From contig CAVTPG010000010.1 in NCBI GenBank assembly GCA_963736595.1, positions 131,320 through 195,319 of the forward strand: 64,000 nt of DNA, read 5' to 3'. Made by a program: the position numbers and the translations under genes. The DNA comes from Parapontixanthobacter sp963736595. Lineage in GTDB: Bacteria; Pseudomonadota; Alphaproteobacteria; Sphingomonadales; Sphingomonadaceae. The notes beneath the pieces are model-generated. The model made no database searches. It was not told the DNA's origin and saw nothing but the letters and a program-made list of their open reading frames with translations. Shown piece after piece: positions 7,974-16,861 of this stretch. Numbering within the stretch: position 1 is the stretch's first letter; the number at the start of each line of letters is the position of its first letter.

Positions 7974-8395
7974 CACTGGATCGCAGGCAGGTTTTCGCAG
8001 AGGCCGCTGAAAAGCTCGTTGGCTGCCCGTTCCGCTTGCATGGCCGTAAACCCGCCAGTGGGCTTGACTGCGTCGGGCTAGTGCTTTGCGCATTGGACAA
8101 TGCTGGTCTGCACGCAGTGGCTCCACCACATTACGGATTGCGAAATGCGAGCTGCGAACGGCAGTTTGCAACTATCCCGGCGAACGGCTTTGCGCCTGTA
8201 AAAGCCCGTATCGAATGTGGCGATTTGCTGGTTGTGCATCCGGGGCCAGCGCAATGGCATTTGCTCGTCGTGACTTCAGCTAACCATTTCGTTCACGCTC
8301 ACGCAGGGCTGCGCAAAGTTGTCCGATCCCCGCTCCCTGCACCTTGGTCGATAGAACAGCGCTGGCGCCTGGCCGCGCCAAACATACAACCCTGA
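7970..8395 (+). CDS. NlpC/P60 cell-wall peptidase of the GTA tail (RcGTA g14-like)
   Basis: 141 residues, GTG start overlapping the g13 stop. Tail-tip peptidase thought to open peptidoglycan during DNA delivery. The catalytic nucleophile Cys34 is in ASGLDCVGLVLCAL, and a catalytic His is in QWHLLVV (His97), with NHFVHAHAGL following. The length fits the family. It directly precedes the g15 megatron gene, as in Rhodobacter GTA. Confidence 0.88.
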   Translation: MTLDRRQVFAEAAEKLVGCPFRLHGRKPASGLDCVGLVLCALDNAGLHAVAPPHYGLRNASCERQFATIPANGFAPVKARIECGDLLVVHPGPAQWHLLVVTSANHFVHAHAGLRKVVRSPLPAPWSIEQRWRLAAPNIQP

Positions 8396-8409
8396 TAAAG
8401 GAAGAATGC

Positions 8410-10596
8410 ATGGCAACGATAGTCCTGGGAACCGTCGGCACGCTGTTGGGCGGACCGCTTGGTGGTGCGATCGGTGCGCTTGCCGGTAGCCAGATCGATT
8501 CCAAATTATTTGCTCAAAAAGGCGCGGAAGGCCCGCGCCTACGCGATCTGGCTATAACGACATCGACTTACGGACAGCCCATTGCGCGCCACTTTGGCCA
8601 AATGCGTGTGCCGGGTACGATTATTTGGGCCACCGACCTGAAAGAACAGCGCGAGAAGCAGGGTAGTGGAAAGGGCAAGCCCAAAACAACGACCTATAGC
8701 TATAGTGCTTCGCTAGCCGTTGCCTTGTCGAGCAGGCCGATAAACGGCATCGGCCGCATTTGGGCGGACGGCAATTTGCTGCGCGGGGCGGCTGATGACC
8801 TCAAGGTCGGTGGAACCATGCGCTTCTATCATGGTCACGGTGACCAGGTGCTGGACCCGCTTTTGGCTGCGGTACATGGTGGTCAATGCCCGGCATATCG
8901 TCATCGCGCGTACGTCGTATTTGAAGATCTGCAATTGGGCGATTTCGGCAACCGCATCCCGACATTGTCGTTCGAGATCGATGCTGGCGATGCCAGCGAG
9001 ATTGTTGGCGGTCTGGTCGATCCTCTGGAGCAAGTCACTGCCCACCAGGCAACATTCCCGCAACTTGGCGGATATAGCCATGAAAATGGCTCTATTGCGC
9101 AAAATGTCGCAGCAATTTCAAGCGTTCATCCGATCATGCCTGTCGTCGAGCGAAATGTCGTGTCTTTGCGATCGGCAAATGCAGGAACGGTTACGCTTTC
9201 ACTAGCCGAACCAGCTGCTTGGAATGATGGCGATTTCGGGAAACGCGATGGCAAGGCACAAGGTCGCACAAGCACCGATCGCGAAAATTTTCAGGCCTTG
9301 CGATATTACGACACGGATCGCGACTATCAACCCGGATTGCAGCGCACTGAAGGTCGCGCGCAGTCATCCTATGGTCGCACCGTCGAATTTCCAGGTGCTT
9401 TGACGCCAACTAACGCGCGCGCTTTAGCGGAAGCCGCTGCAGATCGCGAACAGCAGCTAGTCGAGCAATTGACCTGGCGGTCTGCTGAAATCGATCCTGC
9501 CATCGTTCCCGGCGCGATCGTAAGAGCTCCGGGGATGCCGGGTCTTTGGCGTGTACAGAACTGGGAATGGCGCGAAGGCGGTGTTGAGCTGGAACTGACT
9601 CGCTATCTGCGCGAAACATTGACCAATGTGATAGGCGATAGCGGTCAATCGTGGAGCGCGCCGGACCTTGCCTTGCAAGGGTCGTATCTGCGTGTGTTCG
9701 AGTTGCCGTGGGATGGTTTTGGCTCTGCAACAGTGTCGCGCGTGTATGCTGCCGTAAGCGCACCTTCAGGTGCGTGGTCGGGAGCTGCCCTATATGCCGA
9801 CAGCGCCGGTGAATTGCTTCCGATCGCCACCAGCGACAGCGAGCGGGCCGTCGTGGGCACTCTAATCGAAGATCTGACAGCATCGGCTTCGCTGGTGTTC
9901 GAGGCTGAAGCCATTTGCCGAGTGCAATTGCTGGATGAGCGGATGGAACTTGCCTCGGCTGGTCTATCCGGCCTAGCTCTCGGTGCAAACCGCGTGCTCA
10001 TCGGATCCGAAGTTTTGCAATATGCCGCCGCGTTGCCCCTTGGTGGCGGTGTGTGGGAGCTCAATGGCTTGTTGCGCGGACGCGGTGGAACGGAGCTTGC
10101 TGCGCAAACGACACACGTTGCCGGAGCAGAATTTACGCTCATCGATGATCGACTGACAAGCATCGACCTTGCGTCTTTCAACGGTAACGGATCGGGAGAT
10201 TTTGCAGCGATCGGCCTAGCGGATGACAATCCGGTTATCGCATCCCTTCAAGATAGCGGTGCGAGCGTAAAACCTTTGACGCCGGTTCATCCAAACGCCT
10301 TCGTAATGGACAATGGCAGTTTATGCCTGACTTGGATCAGGCGGGCTCGCGGAGCATGGGAATGGCTCGATCAAGTCGACGTCCCACTAATCGAAGAGAC
10401 TGAGGAATACCGGGTCGGGATCGGCCCAGTGGATGCGCCTTTCATAAGCTACACATTAAACACATCGCGCCTCGATCTTGCGGCCGCCACGATCGCACAG
10501 CACAGCATCGATTATCCAGGGTCGAACATATGGGTTCGTCAGGCCGGATCGTATGGCTTGTCAGACGCTCTCTTACTCGCTGAAATTTTAGACTGA
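8410..10596 (+). CDS. GTA tail tip/host-specificity megatron protein (RcGTA g15-like)
   Basis: 728 residues. The N terminus (ATIVLGTVGTLLGGPLGGAIG) has the glycine-rich hydrophobic segment that is typical of g15 and can insert in membranes. The phage tail-hub pattern follows (YGQPIARHFGQMRVPGTIIW, TYSYSASLAVAL, GIGRIWADGNLL). The middle contains the GTA TIM-barrel-less tail-protein domain and the C terminus is beta-rich. It is shorter than RcGTA g15 (about 1300 residues) because the glycoside-hydrolase-like part is absent; the long g12 may have taken over that part. An upstream in-frame start at 8344 is rejected because AAAGGAAG at 8398-8405 serves the ATG at 8410. Confidence 0.82.
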   Translation: MATIVLGTVGTLLGGPLGGAIGALAGSQIDSKLFAQKGAEGPRLRDLAITTSTYGQPIARHFGQMRVPGTIIWATDLKEQREKQGSGKGKPKTTTYSYSASLAVALSSRPINGIGRIWADGNLLRGAADDLKVGGTMRFYHGHGDQVLDPLLAAVHGGQCPAYRHRAYVVFEDLQLGDFGNRIPTLSFEIDAGDASEIVGGLVDPLEQVTAHQATFPQLGGYSHENGSIAQNVAAISSVHPIMPVVERNVVSLRSANAGTVTLSLAEPAAWNDGDFGKRDGKAQGRTSTDRENFQALRYYDTDRDYQPGLQRTEGRAQSSYGRTVEFPGALTPTNARALAEAAADREQQLVEQLTWRSAEIDPAIVPGAIVRAPGMPGLWRVQNWEWREGGVELELTRYLRETLTNVIGDSGQSWSAPDLALQGSYLRVFELPWDGFGSATVSRVYAAVSAPSGAWSGAALYADSAGELLPIATSDSERAVVGTLIEDLTASASLVFEAEAICRVQLLDERMELASAGLSGLALGANRVLIGSEVLQYAAALPLGGGVWELNGLLRGRGGTELAAQTTHVAGAEFTLIDDRLTSIDLASFNGNGSGDFAAIGLADDNPVIASLQDSGASVKPLTPVHPNAFVMDNGSLCLTWIRRARGAWEWLDQVDVPLIEETEEYRVGIGPVDAPFISYTLNTSRLDLAAATIAQHSIDYPGSNIWVRQAGSYGLSDALLLAEILD

Positions 10597-10619
10597 ATAG
10601 TACACAAGGATTATTGTAT

Positions 10620-11078
10620 ATGGCTGACCCTGTTTCTTACTCCTCCGCATCCCCACGCTATGGACTGCCCTTCCTGTTTCCCGGGCAAGCGCAAAAGGAA
10701 TTTTTCGTCAATGATGCTTTAGCGCGCGTCGATGCCATCATGCATCCAGTTGTCGAGAGCCAAGAAAGCACGCGGCCCGTATCACCCAATGACGGGCAAT
10801 GCTGGATAGTCGCTACTAACGCGAATGGCGATTGGTCGGACAAAGCCGGCAAACTGGCTGTCAATTCTGCCAGCCGATGGACCTACATCAGCCCTACAGA
10901 AGGGATGATTGTTTTTGACCGTTCGATGAAGCAATATTTGGTATATGACAGTGGATGGAGTGCGGTATCTATGCCGTCCGAGCCCAACGGCGGCACGACC
11001 ATCGATACCGAAGCGCGAACCGCGATAAGTGAATTGACACAGGCACTTAAAGACTTTGGTATCTTTTCTCGGCTATAG
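10620..11078 (+). CDS. DUF2793 domain-containing protein at the end of the GTA cluster
   Basis: 152 residues. The DUF2793 core is visible: RYGLPFLFPGQAQKEFFVNDALARVDAI (split by residues 13-40), then SPNDGQCWIVA, SRWTYISPTEGMIVFDR. DUF2793 proteins close many sphingomonad GTA/phage clusters and probably form spikes or fibre tips. The ATG at 10620 is preferred over the TTG six bases earlier because AAGGA (10606-10610) is correctly spaced. The C-terminal helix (ARTAISELTQALKDFGIF) could be an oligomerisation or attachment element. Confidence 0.8.
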   Translation: MADPVSYSSASPRYGLPFLFPGQAQKEFFVNDALARVDAIMHPVVESQESTRPVSPNDGQCWIVATNANGDWSDKAGKLAVNSASRWTYISPTEGMIVFDRSMKQYLVYDSGWSAVSMPSEPNGGTTIDTEARTAISELTQALKDFGIFSRL

Positions 11079-11080
11079 GC

Positions 11081-11105
11081 GGAACCGCTTTTGATCCACA
11101 TCGTT
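11081..11105 (+). promoter_or_regulatory. EcfG-type (general stress response) promoter
   Basis: GGAAC (11081-11085), 16-base spacer, CGTT (11102-11105). This is an exact match to the alphaproteobacterial general-stress consensus GGAAC-N16/17-CGTT. It starts 3 bases after the DUF2793 stop and would drive the OmpA-family gene at 11266 with a long leader, or a small transcript in between. Confidence 0.6.
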
Positions 11106-11120
11106 TAGGGCCAGAGCTTA

Positions 11121-11222
11121 ATGGGAGTGGTGGAGCATATGCTAAGGTGTCGCAATTGCGGCAAAATAGCAACAGTTCCCACTATTGCCAGCTTGCCACA
11201 AAGTAGCCGAGCCTATAGATAA
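11121..11222 (+). CDS. Putative 33-residue small ORF with CxxC motif
   Basis: ATG to TAA, encoding a 33-residue peptide with one CRNCGK zinc-ribbon-like pair near residues 10-15. It lies just downstream of the EcfG-type promoter and upstream of the OmpA-family gene. The Shine-Dalgarno (AGGG about 12 bases upstream) is weak. It may be chance; no family recognised. Confidence 0.2.
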   Translation: MGVVEHMLRCRNCGKIATVPTIASLPQSSRAYR

Positions 11223-11265
11223 CGCTCTCTCGGTGGTATAAATTCGTAATAAGGGGAATAATATA

Positions 11266-12378
11266 ATGCGGAATTTCGTCATAGGATTGGCGATGGCCTC
11301 TACGGCCCTAGCTTCGCCAGCCCTCGCTCGCGACGGACAATGGTACGTCGAAGTCGAAGGCGGCGTAATGATTGTCGAAGATGTAACATTTGATGCCGGT
11401 GGTGTCGATGCGTACAGTTTGGATCACGATACCGGATATGATTTCGGTGGCATGGTTGGCTATGATTTCGGAGCTTTCCGTCTCGAAGCTGAAGCCAGCT
11501 ATCGTAAAGCGGATATTGATAATATCAGTTCTGCTCTGGTTGGTATTCCAACAAGTGGCGGCACGACAGTCGGCGGATTTCCCGCAGCAGGAAGCACCGA
11601 CGCCTTGAGCTTCATGCTTAATGGCTTGTTCGATTTTGGCCCTGATGATGGTCTTCAAGGCTTTGCTGGTGCCGGTATCGGTATTGCCCGCACGGGTTTC
11701 GAAGGAAGCATTCAACAAGGCGTTAGCGCTCTTGATGATTCCGATACAGGTCTTGCATGGCAGCTTTTGGCTGGCGTGCGTACACCTATCAACGATAATT
11801 GGGATGTTGGACTGCGCTATCGTATGTTCACAGCCGAAGACGTTGGCGTTGTAAACGCACTTGGTGCAGACATCGAAGATAGCGTTCGTTCGCATTCCAT
11901 TCTGGGTACGCTGACTTACAACTTTGGTGGTGAAGTTGCACCGCCGCCTGTTGTACCTGTTCCTGTTCCGGCACCAGCTCCTGCGCCCGCTCCGGCTCCT
12001 GCGCCAGTAGCACCGCCAGCACCTGTTTGTGAGCAAGGTCCGTACATCGTCTTCTTTAACTGGGACGAATCGGATATTACTTCAGATGCAGCAACAATTC
12101 TGGATAGCGCCGTATCGGCTTATGCAGATTGCGGAATGGCATCGGTCATGCTTGCAGGTCACACGGATACATCCGGTTCAGCTGCATATAACGTCGGCCT
12201 TGCCGAGCGTCGTAACGACGCTGTTCGTGGCTACCTTGGTTCGCGCGGCGTTCCAGATGGTCGCATCAGCAGCGAAGCCTTCGGTGAGAACGCTCTTCGT
12301 GTTCCAACTGCCGATGGTGTGCGTGAATTGCAAAACCGTCGTGTAGAAGTTACTTACGGTCCGGGTTCCGGCAACTAA
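11266..12378 (+). CDS. OmpA-family outer membrane protein
   Basis: 370 residues. Signal peptide 1-21 (cut after ALA), then an eight-stranded beta-barrel domain to about residue 222 (WYVEVEGGVMI, GYDFGAFRLEAEASYR, DVGLRYRMF, GTLTYNFGG). A Pro-Ala linker (PAPAPAPAPAPV-like, about 228-252) leads to an OmpA peptidoglycan-binding domain (about 255-370) with YIVFFNWDESDIT, the core AGHTDTSGSAAYN and NRRVEV. It anchors the outer membrane to peptidoglycan. AAGGGG precedes the ATG. A clear terminator follows, so it is probably monocistronic from the EcfG-type promoter or another upstream promoter. Confidence 0.92.
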   Translation: MRNFVIGLAMASTALASPALARDGQWYVEVEGGVMIVEDVTFDAGGVDAYSLDHDTGYDFGGMVGYDFGAFRLEAEASYRKADIDNISSALVGIPTSGGTTVGGFPAAGSTDALSFMLNGLFDFGPDDGLQGFAGAGIGIARTGFEGSIQQGVSALDDSDTGLAWQLLAGVRTPINDNWDVGLRYRMFTAEDVGVVNALGADIEDSVRSHSILGTLTYNFGGEVAPPPVVPVPVPAPAPAPAPAPAPVAPPAPVCEQGPYIVFFNWDESDITSDAATILDSAVSAYADCGMASVMLAGHTDTSGSAAYNVGLAERRNDAVRGYLGSRGVPDGRISSEAFGENALRVPTADGVRELQNRRVEVTYGPGSGN

Positions 12379-12404
12379 GACACTTCAACAAACTGATTTG
12401 AAAA

Positions 12405-12430
12405 GGGCCGGAGCAATCCGGCCCTTTTTT
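12405..12430 (+). terminator. Intrinsic terminator after the OmpA-family gene
   Basis: GGGCCGG (12405-12411) and CCGGCCC (12418-12424) form a perfect 7-bp stem with a 6-base loop, followed by six T residues. Confidence 0.92.
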
Positions 12431-12474
12431 CGTTATACCTCGTGCGATGTCAAAAATCTGATCCGAGGATATTT

Positions 12475-13008
12475 ATGAAAATATTGCAAAAGTCTGTTTT
12501 CACTCTGGCGTGCTGCCTGGCAGCCGGGTGCACCACCATGCAGACGCCTGTCGCTGAAACGATCGCGACTGCGCCATTGATATCCAGCGAAGGAATGGCA
12601 ACAGGAACTGCGCTCCTATTGGCTCGTGATTCTTCGATTTATATTTCTATCGAAGCGACTGGCCTTTCGGCTGGTGAGCATGGTTTTCATTTGCATCAAA
12701 CAGGGAAATGCCTTGCGCCTGCCTTCAAGACTGCTGGAGGGCATCTGAATCCAGACGAAAAATCGCACGGACTCTACGCGCCAGATGGCGCCCATCTGGG
12801 TGACTTGCCGAACTTGGTCGCAAGTAATGATGGCAAAGGAAGCGTCGAAACTGTTCTGGTCGGGACTCGCGACACATTGCTTGCCAATATTTTTGATGGC
12901 GACGGGACATCGGTGATAATCCATGCCGATCCCGATGACTATATGACAGACCCATCCGGAAATGCTGGACAGCGCGTCATCTGCGGTGTGTTTGAGCGGA
13001 CCGAATAA
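12475..13008 (+). CDS. sodC: Cu-Zn superoxide dismutase, lipoprotein form
   Basis: 177 residues. Converts superoxide to oxygen and hydrogen peroxide in the periplasm. The lipobox LAAGC places the lipidated cysteine at Cys19. All metal ligands are present: copper His72, His74, His150; bridging His90; zinc His98, His107, Asp110. Cys79 and Cys170 form the expected disulfide. The in-frame extension to 12442 is rejected because GAGG (12465-12468) is correctly spaced for the ATG at 12475. It ends 11 bases before the convergent MFS gene. Confidence 0.93.
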   Translation: MKILQKSVFTLACCLAAGCTTMQTPVAETIATAPLISSEGMATGTALLLARDSSIYISIEATGLSAGEHGFHLHQTGKCLAPAFKTAGGHLNPDEKSHGLYAPDGAHLGDLPNLVASNDGKGSVETVLVGTRDTLLANIFDGDGTSVIIHADPDDYMTDPSGNAGQRVICGVFERTE

Positions 13009-13018
13009 CTCTCTACCG

Positions 13019-14617
13019 CTAGGCAAAAACTTCGCCTGCCAATTGCGCTCGCTCTTTAACGGTGCGCAAAGCCTCTGGCACGGACCTCAAAGCATATAGC
13101 AATGCAACCAGTCCAATAGGCAGGATGACGAAGGTTGCTAATACGCCTGTGCCAAGGTCATCTCCGGTTTGCGAAGAAACGTAGCCGGCAAGATACGGCC
13201 CAAGCGCGAGACCGATAAGCGTGGTTCCCAAGAAGAATGTAGCCGTCGCTGTCGCACGCATTCGTGGGAGCACAAGTGTTTGCGTCGTTGCCCCTGCCGC
13301 TCCAAGTGCGGCCGAGCTACACAGGCTGGCCAAAAAGCTGAAGATGTAAAAGATTATGGCAGTGTCAGCGGTAAATGCCACGATCATGGGAATTATCGGT
13401 GCGACGAGACCGAAGAGGATAATCCACACGCGGCCATTCTCGTATTTTTGCTGCAAAGCATCAGCTGCCCGACCGCCCAAAATGACTCCCAGAAAACCTG
13501 CAACGGCGCTTGGCGCACCGATCAGCAAGCCAAGTTCACTTTTGGAAACTCCAAACACACGCTCGGCAAAAGGGGCAGACCAATATGATGTCGCATACGC
13601 CATAAAGGCTACCGCCGAATAACCGACCACAGTCGCCAGAAAGGCTGGCGACCCCCAAATTAGGCGAAATGTCACTGGGTCGCGACGGCGCAAAGATGCG
13701 GCCCAACAATAGACTGCGTAATAACCGACCGCCAAAAACAGCCATTGGTCAGAAATTACCGAAAGAAGGCCGGGGCCGGTTCCCAAAACTCGCGTGAGCA
13801 GAATGCCGGTTGCAGCAGCCAGCACCGCCACACTAATATTGGCCAGCAATGCTTTTGGGCCTCGCTTGGCTGCGCCGACCAGAGTGAATGGCGGAATTAC
13901 GGTAAACAGTTCGGCAATAAAGCCGCGAAATGGCGCAGGATCGGGCGGCGTTGGATTGCCCTCCAAAGCACCGCGAACAGGCTCCCGCAAGGTTACAACC
14001 CAAAGCGCCAGCAGCAGGCCTGGTACTCCGACAGCCAAAAACGCCGCTTGCCATCCAACTAAGCCCATCGGTCCACCGCCAGGGTAAGCCAAATTCCACC
14101 GTTCTACGACAAAAGCGCCGATGAGCAGCGACAAGCCACCTCCGATGTATAATCCTGACGAATAGATCGCTAACGCAGTTGCCCTTAGCCGCGCCGGAAA
14201 ATAATCGGATATTAGCGAATAAGCCGATGGGCTGGCCGTGGCTTCGCCCACACCAACGCCAACTCGGGCAATGGTCAACATTGTGCCGTTCTTTGCAAAG
14301 CCGGAAACCGCGGTCATCGCTGACCACAAGGCCAGTCCGATCGTCATCAACCTTACGCGGTGCCAGCTATCGGCCAGCCTTCCTAACGGTATTCCGAACA
14401 GAGCGTAAAACACCGCAAATGCGGTTCCATACAGAAACCCGAGATCGGCGTCGCTTAATCCAAGATCGGCTTTGATATCGTTGGCAAGGATCGACAGAAT
14501 CTGCCGATCGATAAAATTGAGCATATATACAACGACCAGGACACTCAGCGCATACCAGCTATAGGGTGGCACCGGCTGCTCTGTAACGGGCGCGGTTGCA
14601 CCGTTGGTCTCTTGCAA
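13019..14617 (-). CDS. MFS transporter, spinster-like
   Basis: 532 residues, twelve or more membrane segments. The N-terminal YMLNFIDRQILSILANDIK segment and the loop GIPLGRLADSWHRVR correspond to the MFS signature between helices 2 and 3. The spinster-like group is often annotated as sphingolipid or lysolipid transporters, but the substrate here cannot be read from sequence. It starts 21 bases after the queC stop and is probably cotranscribed with it. A central insert (residues about 230-310) between the two six-helix halves is larger than in minimal MFS proteins. Confidence 0.85.
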   Translation of the reverse strand: MQETNGATAPVTEQPVPPYSWYALSVLVVVYMLNFIDRQILSILANDIKADLGLSDADLGFLYGTAFAVFYALFGIPLGRLADSWHRVRLMTIGLALWSAMTAVSGFAKNGTMLTIARVGVGVGEATASPSAYSLISDYFPARLRATALAIYSSGLYIGGGLSLLIGAFVVERWNLAYPGGGPMGLVGWQAAFLAVGVPGLLLALWVVTLREPVRGALEGNPTPPDPAPFRGFIAELFTVIPPFTLVGAAKRGPKALLANISVAVLAAATGILLTRVLGTGPGLLSVISDQWLFLAVGYYAVYCWAASLRRRDPVTFRLIWGSPAFLATVVGYSAVAFMAYATSYWSAPFAERVFGVSKSELGLLIGAPSAVAGFLGVILGGRAADALQQKYENGRVWIILFGLVAPIIPMIVAFTADTAIIFYIFSFLASLCSSAALGAAGATTQTLVLPRMRATATATFFLGTTLIGLALGPYLAGYVSSQTGDDLGTGVLATFVILPIGLVALLYALRSVPEALRTVKERAQLAGEVFA

Positions 14618-14638
14618 AGCTTGTCTCCCGTAAGCAGC

Positions 14639-15313
14639 TTATTCGGTCTGATATGGTGTCGTATCGACAAGCCCCGCTTCGGCAAAGCCTTTTCGCCGCA
14701 AGCGACAGGAATCACATACACCACAAGCTTTCCGATCCTGTGTCGGGTCGTAACATGACCAGCTCCATGCAGGGTCCAGACCAAGGCGATACGCTTCCTT
14801 GGCAATATCAGCTTTCGACATATGCTGAAGTGGCGCGTGAATTGTGAACGGCTCACCCTCAACACCAGCTTTTGTGGCAAGCTCTGCCGTTCGCGCAAAG
14901 CTGTCGATGAATTCCGGCCGGCAATCGGGATAGCCCGAATAGTCCAGCGCATTTACGCCGATGAACAAGTCGCGCGCACCGCTGGCTTCGGCAAAAGCAG
15001 TCGTCAGCGAAAGGAAAACCAGATTGCGCGCGGGAACGTAAGTCGATGGAATTCCGGCCTCTACTCCGGTTTTCGGCACATCTATGTCATCCGTCAGTGA
15101 CGATCCGCCAAATTGCCGCAGATCGAGCGGCAAAACGACATGACGCGCCACGTCCAAGCGCTCTGCCAGTTTGACCGCATATTCCAGCTCGATCCGATGG
15201 CGCTGACCATAATCGATAGTGAGTGCATATATGTCGTGGCCACGTTCGCGCGCTAGCGCAGCGGTGACCATGGAATCCAGCCCTCCGGATAGAAGAATGA
15301 TAGCCGGCTTCAC
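14639..15313 (-). CDS. queC: 7-cyano-7-deazaguanine synthase
   Basis: 224 residues. Makes preQ0 from 7-carboxy-7-deazaguanine, ATP and ammonia in queuosine biosynthesis. The ATP-pyrophosphatase P-loop SGGLDS is at residues 9-14, with TIDYGQRH and GVNALDYSGYPDCR following. The zinc cysteines are in SWSCYDP, and CGVCDSCRLR near the C terminus. Other que genes are not in the window. It lies between a DUF3617 gene and an MFS gene on the same strand. Confidence 0.96.
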   Translation of the reverse strand: MKPAIILLSGGLDSMVTAALARERGHDIYALTIDYGQRHRIELEYAVKLAERLDVARHVVLPLDLRQFGGSSLTDDIDVPKTGVEAGIPSTYVPARNLVFLSLTTAFAEASGARDLFIGVNALDYSGYPDCRPEFIDSFARTAELATKAGVEGEPFTIHAPLQHMSKADIAKEAYRLGLDPAWSWSCYDPTQDRKACGVCDSCRLRRKGFAEAGLVDTTPYQTE

Positions 15314-15395
15314 GGTGTTTCAGTATTTGCTGTTTTTCGGAACATTTGAACGCTGCTAGGACGATCATACGCCCGCTGCAATATCGTAAATGAAC

Positions 15396-15818
15396 TTAGC
15401 GGCAGGATCCGATACGCCGCGCTTCTGCCGAAAATTCGAACGGCAATCCGCCGGCGATCCCTTGGCTTTCGACTTGCGTGAGAGTCGCTGATTCGCGCCG
15501 AACATTTGTGCGTCCATAGCCTTTGCCACGACAGGTATATTGCACGGTTATGTCGTTGCCACGGCTCTCCACGACATGGCGAGAACATTGCTGCCCGCGA
15601 TGACGCAGCTGAATCAACTCATAGCCATCACGCACGCAAATTCGCGTTTTTTTATCGCTGCCGCGTTCGCGAATTTCCCATTGGCCGGGCGTCAATTTCT
15701 CAAGCACAGCAAGGCTGTCGGATTGTGCAGCCAAAGGTAGCGTCGCAACGCCCGCAGCCGCTACGATCAAGCCTGCTCCAGTCAGGAAATATGGTCTGCG
15801 CTTCTTCATATCGTGCAT
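15396..15818 (-). CDS. DUF3617-like secreted protein
   Basis: 140 residues from this start. A short basic N terminus and one hydrophobic segment (FLTGAGLIVAAAGVATLPLAAQ) look like a signal peptide, then KLTPGQWEIRER is the typical DUF3617 opening. Four cysteines (RICVRDG, QQCSRH, YTCRGKG, GSCR) suggest two disulfides in the periplasm. DUF3617 function is unknown. No convincing Shine-Dalgarno is seen; ATGs at 15818 and 15809 are both possible starts. Confidence 0.7.
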   Translation of the reverse strand: MHDMKKRRPYFLTGAGLIVAAAGVATLPLAAQSDSLAVLEKLTPGQWEIRERGSDKKTRICVRDGYELIQLRHRGQQCSRHVVESRGNDITVQYTCRGKGYGRTNVRRESATLTQVESQGIAGGLPFEFSAEARRIGSCR

Positions 15819-15876
15819 CTTATACCAGTAACTCACGCAAAAACGTAAAATTTTTCGATAAACAACATATTACCAT

Positions 15877-16797
15877 CTACGTGATTGCGAATTTTTGAGA
15901 GCAAAACGCGCAATCCACGACAATCAAGCCATCGTCGTCGCGCATTTCATCAAGGTCCGTCGCGGAAAACTTGCCCAACACTTGTTCGTAATGTTCAGCG
16001 GAACAACGACAGCCTTTGCGAATCGTAGTGCCAGGCAGCACACGCACCTCGCTCTCTTCATGAAACAGACGCCAGATCAGCGCTTCGAGCGATAGATTAT
16101 CGTCCAGCAGCTCACCATGTTTGGTCGAACCGGCCATGACCGCGATGTGCTCCCATTCCGGATGATCGAGCCGAACATGCAGCCGCTCGCGTCCGGTTTC
16201 GCCATCAGGCAAATGCTGTGCAAGCAAGCCTGCCGCGCGATAACGCGATCCACTCCCCAGTATCGCAACACGCATCAATGTCGGCACCTGCTCTGATTGC
16301 GCGAAATATGCCTCGCACGCTTGCGTCAGGCTGGCCCCTTCCAAAGGCACTATTCCCTGATATCGATTGCTGCCATCGGCGCCAATTCCTTGCTGCCTGA
16401 CATCTTCGGCAATGTCGAATGTGAGGGCCAGATATCCCTCGCCAAATAAAGCCGTGAGCGACGGGCTTGAGCCTAGCTTGGCCACGGCCTCTGCATCGAA
16501 ATCGACATATCCCCGCACCGCACCATCTTTGAAGTCGCAAACCAGCAGCCGGACCGGTCCGCCCTTTGTTTGCGCCTGCATGGTGACTTGCGAGCCTTCG
16601 CCTTTCAGCAATCCCCCCATCAGCGAGATGATAACCAAAGCCTCGGCTAACAGGTGCGCAATCGGAGGGGGGTAATCATGGGCTGACAGCACGTCGTTCA
16701 ATACGCCGTCCAGTCGCACAAGTCGGCCACGCGCATCGCGGGATGGGACCGAAAAGCCCAATAGCTTGTCGGAGTAAGTTTCCAGATTTTCACTCAT
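15877..16797 (-). CDS. hslO: Redox-regulated chaperone Hsp33
   Basis: 306 residues. Holdase activated by oxidation and unfolding. The four zinc cysteines are intact: Cys263 and Cys265 in GCRCSAEH, Cys296 and Cys299 in DCAFCSQKF. The N-terminal domain matches the family (HLLAEALVIISLMGGLLKGEG). An in-frame reading extends to 16953, but it runs into the end region of argF and does not look like Hsp33, so the ATG at 16797 is chosen. It follows argF by 64 bases; argD-argF-hslO is a conserved alphaproteobacterial order. Confidence 0.95.
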   Translation of the reverse strand: MSENLETYSDKLLGFSVPSRDARGRLVRLDGVLNDVLSAHDYPPPIAHLLAEALVIISLMGGLLKGEGSQVTMQAQTKGGPVRLLVCDFKDGAVRGYVDFDAEAVAKLGSSPSLTALFGEGYLALTFDIAEDVRQQGIGADGSNRYQGIVPLEGASLTQACEAYFAQSEQVPTLMRVAILGSGSRYRAAGLLAQHLPDGETGRERLHVRLDHPEWEHIAVMAGSTKHGELLDDNLSLEALIWRLFHEESEVRVLPGTTIRKGCRCSAEHYEQVLGKFSATDLDEMRDDDGLIVVDCAFCSQKFAIT

Positions 16798-16861
16798 ATC
16801 GCGAAATATGGGATGCAAAGGCGCGCAATGTAAGATGCGCGTTCCGCAAGCGACATCGCTT

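Noticed and set aside
1..11078. Ordinary temperate prophage
   Set aside because: Gene order, short tape measure, DUF2460/DUF2163/NlpC/megatron set and missing integrase, repressor and lysis genes fit a gene transfer agent better.
15314..15395. Possible preQ1 riboswitch before queC
   Set aside because: The 82 bases show no preQ1 aptamer pattern, and the gene appears to be within a run of same-strand genes.
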